Shown piece by piece: positions 55,402 to 63,510 of a stretch of DNA of 64,000 nt (position 1 is the stretch's first letter; each line of letters starts with the position of its first letter). The position numbers were made by a program, and so were the translations under genes. The DNA is from Leclercia pneumoniae (GTDB lineage Bacteria > Pseudomonadota > Gammaproteobacteria > Enterobacterales > Enterobacteriaceae): positions 1,674,001 to 1,738,000 of the forward strand of contig NZ_CP071383.1 of NCBI RefSeq assembly GCF_017348915.1, given 5' to 3'. Below the pieces are notes generated by a model. That model saw nothing but the letters and a program-made list of their open reading frames with translations, had not been told where the DNA came from and made no database searches.

Positions 55402-56865
55402 TTAACTCTCATGGTCGCCTGGCTGTTGGCGGCCAAAGATTGCCACCATGCGGGCACCGCCGAGCAGGCTGTCGCCCGTTTCGATACGGCCGTCATACTG
55501 CTCAACAATATCCCGCGCGACCGAAAGCCCCACGCCCTGGCCTGGACGCAGGGTATCAGCCCGCTGTCCGCGGTCGAAGACCTGATCGCGTTTACCCTGG
55601 GGAATACCGGGGCCATCGTCCTCAACAATAATATGAAGTTGATCGTCGTCCTGTCGGGCCGAGATTTCGACAAACTCGAGGCAATATTTGCAGGCGTTAT
55701 CAAGCAGATTACCCATCACCTCCATAAAGTCGTTTTTCTCGCCAATGAAGCTTATCTCCGGCGAAATATCGAGGCTGATGCTGACCCCTTTACGTTGATA
55801 GACCTTGTTCAACGCCGAGGTGAGGTTGTCCAGCAGCGGCGCCACCGGGTGAAGTTCGCGGCTGAGCAACGCACTGCCAGAACGCATACTTGCCCGGTGC
55901 AGATAGTAGCCAATCTGCTGGGAGATACGGCTGATCTGCTCCAGCATCACCGGCTCGGCGTCGTCCACGCTCAGCTTCGCGCTGCGCAGGGAGCGTAAGG
56001 TACTTTGTAATACCGCCAGCGGCGTCTTCAGACTGTGGGTCAGGTCGGTCAGCGTTGTGCGGTATTTGTCATAGCGTTCACGCTCACTCTTCAGCAGGCG
56101 GTTCAGGTTACGCACCAGGCTGGTCAGTTCACGGGTGGTGACCGGGTTAAGTTTCTCCCGGTGATGCTCTTCCAGCTCACGCACCTCTTTCGCCAGCGAC
56201 TCGATAGGGCGCAGGCTCCACCAGGCGGCGACCCACAGCAGAGGGATCACCAGCAGCAGGTTCGCCACCAGCACATAGACGAACCAGTTCCACACCATAT
56301 AAGAGCGTTTTAGCTCAACGGGAATGGTGTCGATCACCACGATGGTGAGCTGGGGCATTTCGAGGGTCGCGGGATAGAGATTAATAGCGACCGAGTGGGT
56401 CATCTCAGTGTCGTCGTCATCTTCGCGGATCTCGCTCAGTTGCTGCTGCATGGAGCGGTCATTACCTACCAGGCTGCTGGAGGCGTTAAGGTCTGCCTCC
56501 AGCTCGTGAAATCCGTTGGTTCTCAGCCACTCCGGCTGGATACGGTTCACCAGCCAGGGTACATCTCGCTGGGCCCAGAGAAGCTGGCCCTTTTCACCGT
56601 ATATCAGGGCGATGGTCGGACTCTGTCTGTCCAGATGTTCCGGCATGTCGATGCTGATTTTATTATTTTCCCAGCGGGCAAGGGTATAAAACAGGTTACT
56701 TTCGCCGCGCAGTAGGCGAAAGGTGGTCTTGTCAAAGCTAACGCTGTAACCCAACAACGCCACCAGACCGTAGGCCAAAGAGAGCACCAGCACCACGGCA
56801 GCCGTCGCCAGCAGGAAGCGAACCCGCAGCGAAAGCGGCAGGAAGTGACGCAGAATTTTTTTCAT
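55402..56865 (-). CDS. phoQ: Sensor histidine kinase PhoQ
   Basis: 487 aa; E. coli has 486. It senses low Mg2+, acid pH and cationic peptides. Two membrane segments (about 17-38 and 195-215) flank a PAS-like periplasmic domain with the acidic membrane-facing patch [11 protein letters not shown] (about residue 149). Then come HAMP and HisKA with phospho-His in [15 protein letters not shown] (about residue 278). HATPase motifs are DNACKY and DGPGIPQG. It starts exactly after the phoP stop, so the genes are coupled. Confidence 0.97.
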   Translation of the reverse strand: MKKILRHFLPLSLRVRFLLATAAVVLVLSLAYGLVALLGYSVSFDKTTFRLLRGESNLFYTLARWENNKISIDMPEHLDRQSPTIALIYGEKGQLLWAQRDVPWLVNRIQPEWLRTNGFHELEADLNASSSLVGNDRSMQQQLSEIREDDDDTEMTHSVAINLYPATLEMPQLTIVVIDTIPVELKRSYMVWNWFVYVLVANLLLVIPLLWVAAWWSLRPIESLAKEVRELEEHHREKLNPVTTRELTSLVRNLNRLLKSERERYDKYRTTLTDLTHSLKTPLAVLQSTLRSLRSAKLSVDDAEPVMLEQISRISQQIGYYLHRASMRSGSALLSRELHPVAPLLDNLTSALNKVYQRKGVSISLDISPEISFIGEKNDFMEVMGNLLDNACKYCLEFVEISARQDDDQLHIIVEDDGPGIPQGKRDQVFDRGQRADTLRPGQGVGLSVARDIVEQYDGRIETGDSLLGGARMVAIFGRQQPGDHES

Positions 56866-57540
56866 TTAGCGTAATTCGAAAAGGTAGCCCTGACCGCGGA
56901 CCGTCGTAATGACATCTTCCGGATACTGTGCCTGGATCTTTTTCCTTAGACGCCCCATCAGCACATCAATGGTGTGGCTTTCACGCAACTCAGCATCAGG
57001 ATAGAGCTGCAACATCAGGGAATCTTTGCTAACCACTTTGCCGCTGTTGCGGATCAGGGTTTCCATAATGGTGTATTCGAAAGCGGTCAGTTTGATCACT
57101 TCGTCATTGATGGAGAGCTCACGGCGAGAGAGATCGACCTGGAAAGGCGGTAGCGAGATCACCTGAGAGGCGTGGCCGCTGTTACGGCGCATCAGGGCCT
57201 GCATGCGGGCAGCGACTTCTTCAATATGGAAGGGCTTGGTCACATAGTCGTCGGCCCCGGCGCTAAGTACCTCGACTTTATCCTGCCACCCTTCGCGGGC
57301 GGTTAACACCAGCACGGGCAGTGAGACATCGTGGCTGCGCCAGCGACGAATGAGCGACAGACCGTCTTCATCCGGCAGGCCGAGGTCGACGATGGCAATA
57401 TCCGGCAAGTGTTCATTCAGATAGTAGTCAGCCTCTTTGGCATCTTCGGCATCATCCACCTGATGACCCATTTCCTGAAGTTGAACCTTCAGGTGATGAC
57501 GTAATAATGCATTATCCTCGACAACCAATACGCGCATCAT
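56866..57540 (-). CDS. phoP: Response regulator PhoP
   Basis: 224 aa (starts MMRVLVVED as in Salmonella; a second ATG gives the 223-aa form). An OmpR-type regulator: receiver domain with phospho-Asp52 in [13 protein letters not shown] and the switch Lys in YVTKPFH, then a winged helix ending [10 protein letters not shown]. It controls Mg2+ transport, lipid A modification and antimicrobial-peptide resistance. AGGGAGAAG precedes the ATG. Upstream DNA is prophage rather than the usual chromosomal neighbour. Confidence 0.98.
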   Translation of the reverse strand: MMRVLVVEDNALLRHHLKVQLQEMGHQVDDAEDAKEADYYLNEHLPDIAIVDLGLPDEDGLSLIRRWRSHDVSLPVLVLTAREGWQDKVEVLSAGADDYVTKPFHIEEVAARMQALMRRNSGHASQVISLPPFQVDLSRRELSINDEVIKLTAFEYTIMETLIRNSGKVVSKDSLMLQLYPDAELRESHTIDVLMGRLRKKIQAQYPEDVITTVRGQGYLFELR

Positions 57541-57611
57541 CGCTTCTCCCTAAAATAATTGCTCTGAATAGTTTAACGCTGATTATGTGACATGGAATCA
57601 GCACCATGAAA
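57541..57611 (-). promoter_or_regulatory. phoP promoter next to the prophage end
   Basis: On the minus strand ATAATCAGCGTTAAACT ends in a -10-like TAAACT (plus-strand 57570-57575), much like the E. coli/Salmonella phoP P1 promoter as I recall it. The tandem GTTTA-type PhoP box that should lie some 25 bp upstream is not recognisable. Instead the sequence runs into the integrase stop at 57612. Confidence 0.6.
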
Positions 57612-58897
57612 TTAAATGACTTTTTTCATGCTTCCGAACCCCTGGGGGCGTCCTGGGGGCAATGCCGTCGGCATTTGCTTGTTCAGCATGTTGACCTGAT
57701 CCTGATTCATATCGCTAATCCACTTCGAATAAACCTGATACACCATACGCGCGTCCTCATGCCCCATCTGACTAGCGATAAAAGAAGGGTTGGCACCGGC
57801 CATCAGCGTCCAGCATGCGAAAGTATGGCGCGTCTGATAGGCGTTTCTCTTACGGATACCGGAAAGTTTAGTACCGCGCTTCCAGCTGTAGGAGATTGAG
57901 TTTTTCGAAAAATGGTTATTCTTTGATCCTGAGTTTTCGCCAGGTATGAAAACAGAGCGTAAATTCTGCCGCTCAGTCTTACCGAGCTCACGATGATGAA
58001 ACACGATCTCCTGCTTCTGACCGCCGCCCGTAATTTCATATTGCTCCAGCAGGGCCTCATGGGCAGGCTTCAGCAATTTGATAGTTCTTATACCTGCATC
58101 CGTTTTAGGCGGCACAAATACCCGCTTGTTCGTCAGGCTTCTCAATACGTGGATTTCACCTTTTTTCAGGTCGATATCTTCCCATGCGAGCGCACAAATT
58201 TCGCCAGGCCTTAATCCCGTATGTACCGCAACAATGATGATCAAAGCTTGTTTGCGGGGAAGGGCGGAGATTAGGGCCTGATACTCATGAAGTAAAAGCG
58301 GATCAGGATCTGGTTTAGACAGCTTGAGCCTCGATACACCTTCATGAGGAGCATGTAATATAAACTGACTTCGCTGCGCGAGCTTCAGCATTTCTGATAA
58401 AACAGCCATCTGTTTATTGACCGTTGAGGGGCACGACCCTGCTTTGCTGTATTCGGTATTGCCGGGTTGATAACTGACCCGGTTAGCAGTTCTTTGCGGT
58501 AGTTCAAAATGTCAGCATGCTGAATATCATCGAGACGAGTATTTTCTCCCACAACACGTTGCAACGTATTTACTGCTGAGGTAATTGATTGCAATGTTGC
58601 GGCAGAAACCTCCAGGGCCTTGGTATCAAGAAAAAATTCGCTTAGCTCGCTGAACGTTACGATCCGTTTTGTTGTTGAGAATTTTTTCAGCGATTTGGAT
58701 TCAGGGAAACGTTCAGCGTAACTGAAGTTCCCCAGTTGGATCTCACTCATGATGAGCGCGCGAAGATTACCTGCTTTTTTGATATTACTGGTATTTACGA
58801 CCCACCCCCGAAGGGTTTCGCGGCAACGAATGCCGCGATAAGTGAAAGTGATTCTTATTTTTCCGTTATGTATTTCTACACCTGTGGGGTATTTCAT
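57612..58897 (-). pseudogene. int: Tyrosine-type phage integrase, frameshifted
   Basis: Two overlapping frames, 58385-58897 (170 aa) and 57612-58409 (265 aa), together make one integrase of about 428 aa. The first has the arm-type DNA-binding domain (DUF3596-like) and the start of the core-binding domain. The second has the catalytic domain: Arg in HTGLRPGEICALAW, YQTRHTFA, GH in SQMGHED and Tyr in VYQVYSKW. The frame changes at a run of four G on the plus strand (58428-58431): adding one base there rejoins GRAP to PSTVNKQMAVLSEM. A one-base deletion or a sequencing error explains it. Confidence 0.88.
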
Positions 58898-59112
58898 TAA
58901 GCATCCCGAACTAACTGATTTATCTTAGGGTAGTTGTACCAAAGCAGACCTTTTGAATTATCAGTCTCGCCGAGAGCAGTCAGGCGTTTGAAGTGGACGC
59001 CCTCCACCCAAAGCTTCAGACGATAATTTTTTATTTGTCCTTCATTCAAGCCTGTTTTTTCACTTAGCCTGGCCTCAACAACCCATTCAGAATCGAAAAT
59101 TACCTGTGCCAT
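58897..59112 (-). CDS. xis: Phage excisionase (DUF1233-like)
   Basis: 71 aa. A small DNA-binding protein resembling the DUF1233 family of excisionases (VIFDSEWVVEARLSEKTGL ... GVHFKRL ... LLWYNYPKINQLV). It acts with the integrase to direct excision. GAGGTG lies upstream of the ATG. The stop overlaps the integrase start (TAATG), the usual xis-int arrangement. Confidence 0.8.
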   Translation of the reverse strand: MAQVIFDSEWVVEARLSEKTGLNEGQIKNYRLKLWVEGVHFKRLTALGETDNSKGLLWYNYPKINQLVRDA

Positions 59113-59129
59113 TTTTCACCTCAGGTAAC

Positions 59130-59151
59130 CGGCATCAGTATAAAGATGCCG
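59130..59151 (-). other. Hairpin between the DUF4060-type gene and xis
   Basis: CGGCATC (59130-59136) pairs with GATGCCG (59145-59151) with an 8-nt loop. No T-run follows. It lies in the 64-bp gap upstream of xis and may affect its expression. Confidence 0.6.
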
Positions 59152-59176
59152 AGGAAATGTTAGTGATATTTCAATA

Positions 59177-59419
59177 TCAGGCGATCTGCCCGGGTAAGGA
59201 TCGCAAGCGGCGCATGCCGGTCATCGCGGTGGCCACGTAGCTCGCCTTTCGGTTCCCCACCTCCACCCAGACCTTCACGCCTTCTACTCTCACCGTATAC
59301 GTCTCTTTCATTTTGCTGCGAGCGTAATCGCCGTAACGTTCTGCGTGGGTCGCCAGGGCGATAGCACATGCCCGGCGCGCCAGAGGGGACTGCTGATTGC
59401 CGCGGTTAATCAGTCGCAT
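59177..59419 (-). CDS. Phage protein, DUF4060-like
   Basis: 80 aa, basic. The start at 59419 is preferred over an ATG six bases earlier because AGGAG then stands at the right distance. The sequence RLINRGNQQSPLARRAC ... MKETYTVRVEGVKVWVEV ... AMTGMRRLRSLPGQIA resembles a small conserved protein (DUF4060) of lambdoid prophages near xis; its function is unknown. It overlaps the stop of the gene upstream. Confidence 0.7.
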   Translation of the reverse strand: MRLINRGNQQSPLARRACAIALATHAERYGDYARSKMKETYTVRVEGVKVWVEVGNRKASYVATAMTGMRRLRSLPGQIA

Positions 59420-59747
59420 GGTCATCTCCTAGCACTTCAGGTTGCATGCCGGCACGGCAAGCATTGAGCCGCTGTATTTCTTCCCGAATCACCGCAATGC
59501 AGTCTCTCGAGTCCATTAAGTAGTCTTCGCCGTGGAGTCGCTCCTGCTCTTTTTCTATCGCCGCGATAAAAGCGTTAGCGATAGACTCGAGTACTGGCTG
59601 CGAAAATTGTGATGCTGAAAGCGCTGACATTGCGATTTCAGCCAGGCATTTATCCATCTGCGCCAACTTGCTATCCGGGAAACTTGCAACCATAGCGAGG
59701 CGCATTTTTGTGCGTGCGATTAACTCTTCGTTTGTGAATTTGCTCAT
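59406..59747 (-). CDS. Hypothetical phage protein
   Basis: 113 aa from ATG 59747 (MSKFTNEELIARTKMRLAMV); the frame is open 15 codons further upstream, without a good start. Mostly helical and acidic toward the C-terminus (EIQRLNACRAGMQPEVLGDD). I do not recognise a family. It lies 34 bp after recT and overlaps the next gene by 14 bp, the tight packing of a phage early operon. Confidence 0.65.
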   Translation of the reverse strand: MSKFTNEELIARTKMRLAMVASFPDSKLAQMDKCLAEIAMSALSASQFSQPVLESIANAFIAAIEKEQERLHGEDYLMDSRDCIAVIREEIQRLNACRAGMQPEVLGDDHATD

Positions 59748-59781
59748 CTCGTTACCGGGAGGGCGTACCCTCCCGCCTCCC

Positions 59782-60843
59782 TTAGGCCACATATTCCGGT
59801 TTCATATCTGCAAGGGTGATGCTGAACTGATCGTGCAGTTCGTCGCCCAGATGACGTTTTGCCGACGCCAGCACGCGTTCGGCTTCCTCGAAGCGCTCGG
59901 CACCATCCGGTTCGCCGGGCTGCGGCAGGGAGTTGATTGCCGCTTCGACTTTGTTGCGTGCATCCACCAGGTGATAGCGTTTCACCGCTTTGTTTTTGAG
60001 CTCTGTGTACAGGGCTGTACCCAGCGTCACCTTTGCGGTTTCGATGTCAGCGCGGAGTGCTTTGGCACTATCCACATCCTCAGCAGCCTCGATGCGATCG
60101 CGGAACTCATGGGCTATAGCATCGATGTTTGCGGCAGACTCCTGTGAACTGTGGGTGTTTGTTACGCTGTCACCTTTGATATCAGCCAGGCTCACGCGCT
60201 GAGCTGGGGCCGGGTTAATTTCCCTCTCGGTGCGCTGCTCAACTTCATCCGGGGTATACACACCCAGAACAACTGCAGGGCAATACAGTCGCGCCCAGTA
60301 TTTGAGGGCCAGATATGCAATCTGCTGCTTAGGATTCGAAATCCACAGGGGAGAATTACGCGTAATCACGCTGGACAGGAATACCGGTTCGCCCCAAATG
60401 ATCTCACTCTCACCGCGAATGACTGCCCCCACACGAACAGATAGGCCTTGCTCGTCAGTACTGGTCCAGCCGCGTACCATTTCTTTTTTGTCGTACGTAC
60501 CACCGCCTTTCGCTGGCTTCTTAACGATCTCCTCGCGGCTGCTGGCGCATTTCGACCAGTCACCTTCGTACTCATAGTGAAAACGGCCAACAATGGCGTT
60601 GGAGCTGGAGATCACCGCGTTCAACATCTGCGCTTCGTAACCCAGCACACCGTTGACCAGGTGCGTTTTCTGCGCCACGGCGTAAGGGTTCATGCCCCAC
60701 TGCATGGCCTGCATGACGATCGCCATGCAGTCGGCAGGATTGCCGCGAAGATGCTCAGGAAAGGTGACGGCAGACTGCTCCCTTAACCCGGCGAACGCCT
60801 GAAGTGGCCGAACAGGTTCAACTGAAGGACGTTGTGCAGATTG
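59782..60843 (-). pseudogene. RecT-family phage recombinase, 5' end missing
   Basis: The frame is open from 60843 but its first ATG is at 60726 (314 aa). Residues upstream of that ATG still look like the protein (VEPVRPLQAFAGLREQS, then TFPEHLRGNPADCM), so the true start has been lost. The core MQWGMNPYAVAQKTHLVNG, GYEAQMLNAVI and KQQIAYLALKYWARLYCP fits RecT-type single-strand annealing proteins. The C-terminal 130 residues are a charged, coiled region. The break is near 60844, where a stop (TGA) ends the frame and plus-strand genes begin. Confidence 0.75.
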
Positions 60844-61010
60844 TCAGTGAGATCCCCTCGTTCACCGAAGGGCGCGACGTATCCGTGGCCATTCCGACGG
60901 TCCGGGTTATCTCCCGCGAAATTCGCCGCGCGAAGAGCAAGCTGGCGAACCTGGAGAGATTGCGCGACGCCGTGCGTGTTGTTGGCCGCCATAAGCACCT
61001 CGTTCAGTAG
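60804..61010 (+). pseudogene. Truncated phage ORF at the deletion junction
   Basis: 68 aa from a GTG with no clear ribosome site. The part after about 60842 looks coding (VSEIPSFTEGRDVSV ... SREIRRAKSKLANLERLRDA, a basic helix), whereas the first dozen codons are antisense to the recT remnant. It is most likely the 3' end of a gene whose front was removed when the two phage arms were joined. Family not recognised. Confidence 0.4.
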
Positions 61011-61032
61011 CTGGTAAATGCGGAGGCACAAA

Positions 61033-61293
61033 ATGGCAAGGCCTAAGACCCATCAAGAACGCGCGCTGTTTATCGCCTGGATCATCGAGATGGTGAAAAA
61101 GAATGGCCACGCTACGACCAAAGACATCGTGGAGATGTTCGGGTTGCATCGCACCATCGCCGAGAAGTACATCGGGGTTGTCATAAAACAGGGCTCACTA
61201 ATCCGCCATGGACGCTGCGGCATCTTCCGCGACGAACGCGCAGTTATCGACTTTGACCTGGAACGCTATACGCATCTGGGAGCCTCAAAATGA
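61033..61293 (+). CDS. Phage HTH protein, possibly DUF977
   Basis: 86 aa from ATG 61033, preceded by GGAGG at the ideal distance; an ATG at 61018 is rejected. A helix-turn-helix is likely in GHATTKDIVEMFGLHRTIAEKYIGVVIKQG, given here in pieces as ATTKDIVEMFGL and RTIAEKYIG. The MARPKTHQER start resembles DUF977 proteins of enteric phages. It overlaps the next gene by 4 bp (ATGA). Confidence 0.65.
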   Translation: MARPKTHQERALFIAWIIEMVKKNGHATTKDIVEMFGLHRTIAEKYIGVVIKQGSLIRHGRCGIFRDERAVIDFDLERYTHLGASK

Positions 61294-61823
61294 ACGATTC
61301 ACTGAACAACAAAGAGCTGGTGGCCGTTGGGTATCAGTTTGCGAAGGCAATGAGCAGCAACACGCCAATCATCGATATGGCGAAGATTGTTTCCCGACTG
61401 GCCGAACGACTGGATTGCACCATCGCGGCGCTGCTTGAGATGACAAAGCAGCGCGATGCGCTGGCTGCGGAGAATGCGGGGCTCAAAGCGATATGCGATG
61501 ACAGTTGCACGTTCATCATGAACGGTGTCAAGTTGGGTTATATCCAAGTTCCGACAATGGAAGCAGACCCGGCACTTGAAACCATTCGCGTTGCCGTATC
61601 TCCGCAGGCACCAACCCCCGCCACCGACTCCTTCCAGGCTGAAGTGCGCGTGCAAGATATGAAAGTTACGCTCCCCACTGGTTGGTCAGTTCGCGCTGGT
61701 CACCTGATTAACGAGGCAGAACGCGGCGTTATGACTCCCAAATATAACGGGCCATGGCTTTCTCGTCACGATGTTGAACATGCTTTGCGGGTTGCTGGTA
61801 TCAGCATCAACGGGGAGGGGTGA
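61290..61823 (+). CDS. Hypothetical phage protein
   Basis: 177 aa, coupled to the gene before it by an ATGA overlap. The N-terminal half is helical with a short coiled coil (TKQRDALAAENAGLKAICDD), and a Pro/Thr linker leads to a C-terminal part (TLPTGWSVRAGHLINEAER). Proteins with similar N-termini are common in the accessory region of lambdoid prophages; the function is unknown. Confidence 0.65.
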   Translation: MNDSLNNKELVAVGYQFAKAMSSNTPIIDMAKIVSRLAERLDCTIAALLEMTKQRDALAAENAGLKAICDDSCTFIMNGVKLGYIQVPTMEADPALETIRVAVSPQAPTPATDSFQAEVRVQDMKVTLPTGWSVRAGHLINEAERGVMTPKYNGPWLSRHDVEHALRVAGISINGEG

Positions 61824-61824
61824 T

Positions 61825-61974
61825 ATGGCTAAGTATATCGTGACGATTGAGGGGTTTTACCACAGCAAATCTGTCGAGTTTGAGGCTGATTCTCTTGAGG
61901 CGGCAGAAGAGATAGGTAAAGACATTTTCCACGAGAAATGTAACTACGGCGTATCACCGGCCGATGAGGTCTAA
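61825..61974 (+). CDS. Small hypothetical phage protein
   Basis: 49 aa from ATG 61825 with GGGAGGGG upstream, one base after the preceding stop. The sequence MAKYIVTIEGFYHSKSVEFEAD with DSLEAAEEIGKDIF suggests a small beta-alpha fold. The stop at 61972-61974 is 5 bp before the left end of the IS element, so the insertion did not cut the gene. Confidence 0.6.
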   Translation: MAKYIVTIEGFYHSKSVEFEADSLEAAEEIGKDIFHEKCNYGVSPADEV

Positions 61975-61997
61975 CCCATTGAATCGCCACAGATAAT

Positions 61998-62810
61998 CTA
62001 GACACTTCCGAGCCGCTGATAATATTGTTTTTCGTATTCAGTTGGTGGCATATGATCACTCGAACCATGCCGACGCTTACTGTTATAAAATATTTCGATG
62101 TAATCAAAAATATCACCGCGAGCTTCTTCTCGCGTTCCGTAGATCTTTTTCTTTATCCGTTCACGTTTCAGTAGCTGGAAAAAACTTTCTGCGACTGCGT
62201 TGTCATGACAGTTACCGCGACGGCTCATACTGCCCTCCAGCCCGTGTGATTTCAGGAACGACTGCCACTCATAGCTTGTGTACTGACTGCCTTGATCAGA
62301 ATGAACCAGCACCTGCTTTTGAGGATTACGTCGCCACACGGCCATCAGAAGTGCATTCAGGACAATATCCTTTGTCATCCGGGGCTGCATTGACCAGCCA
62401 ATAACTTTGCGCGAGAACAGGTCAACAACCACAGCCAGATACAGCCAGCCTTCGTGAGTCCGGATGTAGGTGATGTCCGTTACCCAACGCTCATCCGGTG
62501 CTTCCGGGTTGAACTGCCGCTGGAGCCTGTTGGGCGTCACGATGCTGGTTTCACCCTTACGTGCCCGTGGGCTACGGTACCCGACCTGAGCCCTTATCCC
62601 GGCACGCTTCATCAGTCGCCAGACACGGTTAACTCCGCACTGTTGTCCGGTATCCCGCAGGTCGAGGTGGATCTTGCGATAACCATAAACGCAACCCGAC
62701 TCCAGCCAGAACTGCTTTATCAGCCCCGTCAGCCTCAGGTCAGCATGATGCCGCCGTGAATCCGGCTGCTGAAGCCAGGCGTAAAAACCACTCGGATGCA
62801 CATCCAGCAC
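61998..62810 (-). CDS. IS3-family transposase OrfB (DDE catalytic part)
   Basis: 270 aa from the first ATG; the frame is open upstream to 62900 and reads RYAFIRDNTYCWPVRLLCRV before it, so the active product is made as an OrfAB fusion. The rve integrase core is intact: Asp in RWVTDITYIRT, Asp in VLVHSDQGSQYTS and Glu in AVAESFFQLLKRERIK. HTH_21-like segment at the N-terminus (VYGYRKIHLDLRD). Confidence 0.92.
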   Translation of the reverse strand: MLDVHPSGFYAWLQQPDSRRHHADLRLTGLIKQFWLESGCVYGYRKIHLDLRDTGQQCGVNRVWRLMKRAGIRAQVGYRSPRARKGETSIVTPNRLQRQFNPEAPDERWVTDITYIRTHEGWLYLAVVVDLFSRKVIGWSMQPRMTKDIVLNALLMAVWRRNPQKQVLVHSDQGSQYTSYEWQSFLKSHGLEGSMSRRGNCHDNAVAESFFQLLKRERIKKKIYGTREEARGDIFDYIEIFYNSKRRHGSSDHMPPTEYEKQYYQRLGSV

Positions 62811-62866
62811 CCGACAAAGCAGTCGGACAGGCCAGCAATAGGTGTTGTCACGGATAAAGGCGTACC

Positions 62867-63145
62867 TCAGTCGGACAGCTTTGCGAAGTACGCCGCGGCT
62901 TTTTTTAATATGTCCCGTTCGTCGGTAACCCGCTTCAGCTCTTTCTGGAGGCGTCGGATCTCAGCCTGAGCGTCTGACTGGACTTTATTGGTTGAGGAAT
63001 CCGGGCCATATGCCTTTATCCAGGCATAAAGACTGTGGGTGGTGATACCGAGACGTGTTGCCACGCTGGAAACAGAATGGCCGCGATCAACAACCTGTTT
63101 TACCGCTTCAATTTTAAACTCTTCGGGATAACGCTTACCGCTCAT
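62867..63145 (-). CDS. IS3-family transposase OrfA
   Basis: 92 aa from ATG 63145 with GAGAGG upstream. A DNA-binding HTH protein of the transposase-8 type (MSGKRYPEEFKIEAVKQVVD ... LGITTHSLYAWIKAYG), then a leucine-zipper-like helix (QAEIRRLQKELKRVTDERD). A run of seven A on the coding strand (plus-strand T-run 62900-62906) lies in the overlap with OrfB and is the probable -1 frameshift site that makes OrfAB. Confidence 0.9.
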   Translation of the reverse strand: MSGKRYPEEFKIEAVKQVVDRGHSVSSVATRLGITTHSLYAWIKAYGPDSSTNKVQSDAQAEIRRLQKELKRVTDERDILKKAAAYFAKLSD

Positions 63146-63280
63146 GGGCACCTCTCTTTAAGTCATCTTAAATGACTCTGAGGTGTCTGTTAAACCCGTG
63201 GCGATTCAGTTGCGTTAAAAATTAAAGATCAACAAAGAACTGACGTTATTTATTAATGATGTACTTACAAGGAGAAAGTT

Positions 63281-63454
63281 ATGCAGCATCATTTTAAAAA
63301 CGTCATTTTCCAGCGTATCGCGAAGGGTTCAACGGTTGGCAATCAGGTAAAGCTAAACGATGTTCTTGCTAATGGGAAGACGGAATCAGCTCTGCTAGAG
63401 GCTCTTCAGAAGCAATTTAAGGGCGATACGATAAAGCTGAAAAGCTACCAATAG
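63281..63454 (+). CDS. Small hypothetical phage protein
   Basis: 57 aa, basic, with a very good ribosome site (AAGGAGAAAGTT) before ATG 63281. It reads MQHHFKNVIFQRIAKGSTV then NQVKLNDVLANGKTESALLE. No family recognised. It is a single gene between the IS element and a strong terminator; any promoter must lie in the 72 bp after the IS or within the IS. Confidence 0.6.
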   Translation: MQHHFKNVIFQRIAKGSTVGNQVKLNDVLANGKTESALLEALQKQFKGDTIKLKSYQ

Positions 63455-63458
63455 GTTC

Positions 63459-63481
63459 AGGCCACTGCGGTGGCCTTTTTT
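63459..63481 (+). terminator. Rho-independent terminator after the small phage gene
   Basis: A 7-bp stem, AGGCCAC with GTGGCCT (63459-63465 and 63470-63476), followed by six T. It separates the small gene from the head gene 30 bp later. Confidence 0.88.
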
Positions 63482-63510
63482 ATTGCTATAAATCCACCAA
63501 CGGACAAACC

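Larger units (their letters stand above)
61980..63208 (-). mobile_element. IS3-family insertion sequence, about 1229 bp
   Basis: The ends are imperfect inverted repeats starting TGAATCGCCAC (61980 onward and, as GTGGCGATTCA, up to 63208), with further shared AGACAC and GAG blocks. Two overlapping minus-strand frames encode OrfA and OrfB. The left flank (CCCAT) and right flank (GTTGC) do not match, so no 3-4 bp target duplication is visible. Confidence 0.88.

Noticed and set aside
60448..60786. Plus-strand frame opposite recT
   Set aside because: The minus strand reads as a RecT-family protein across this stretch; the plus frame is a shadow.
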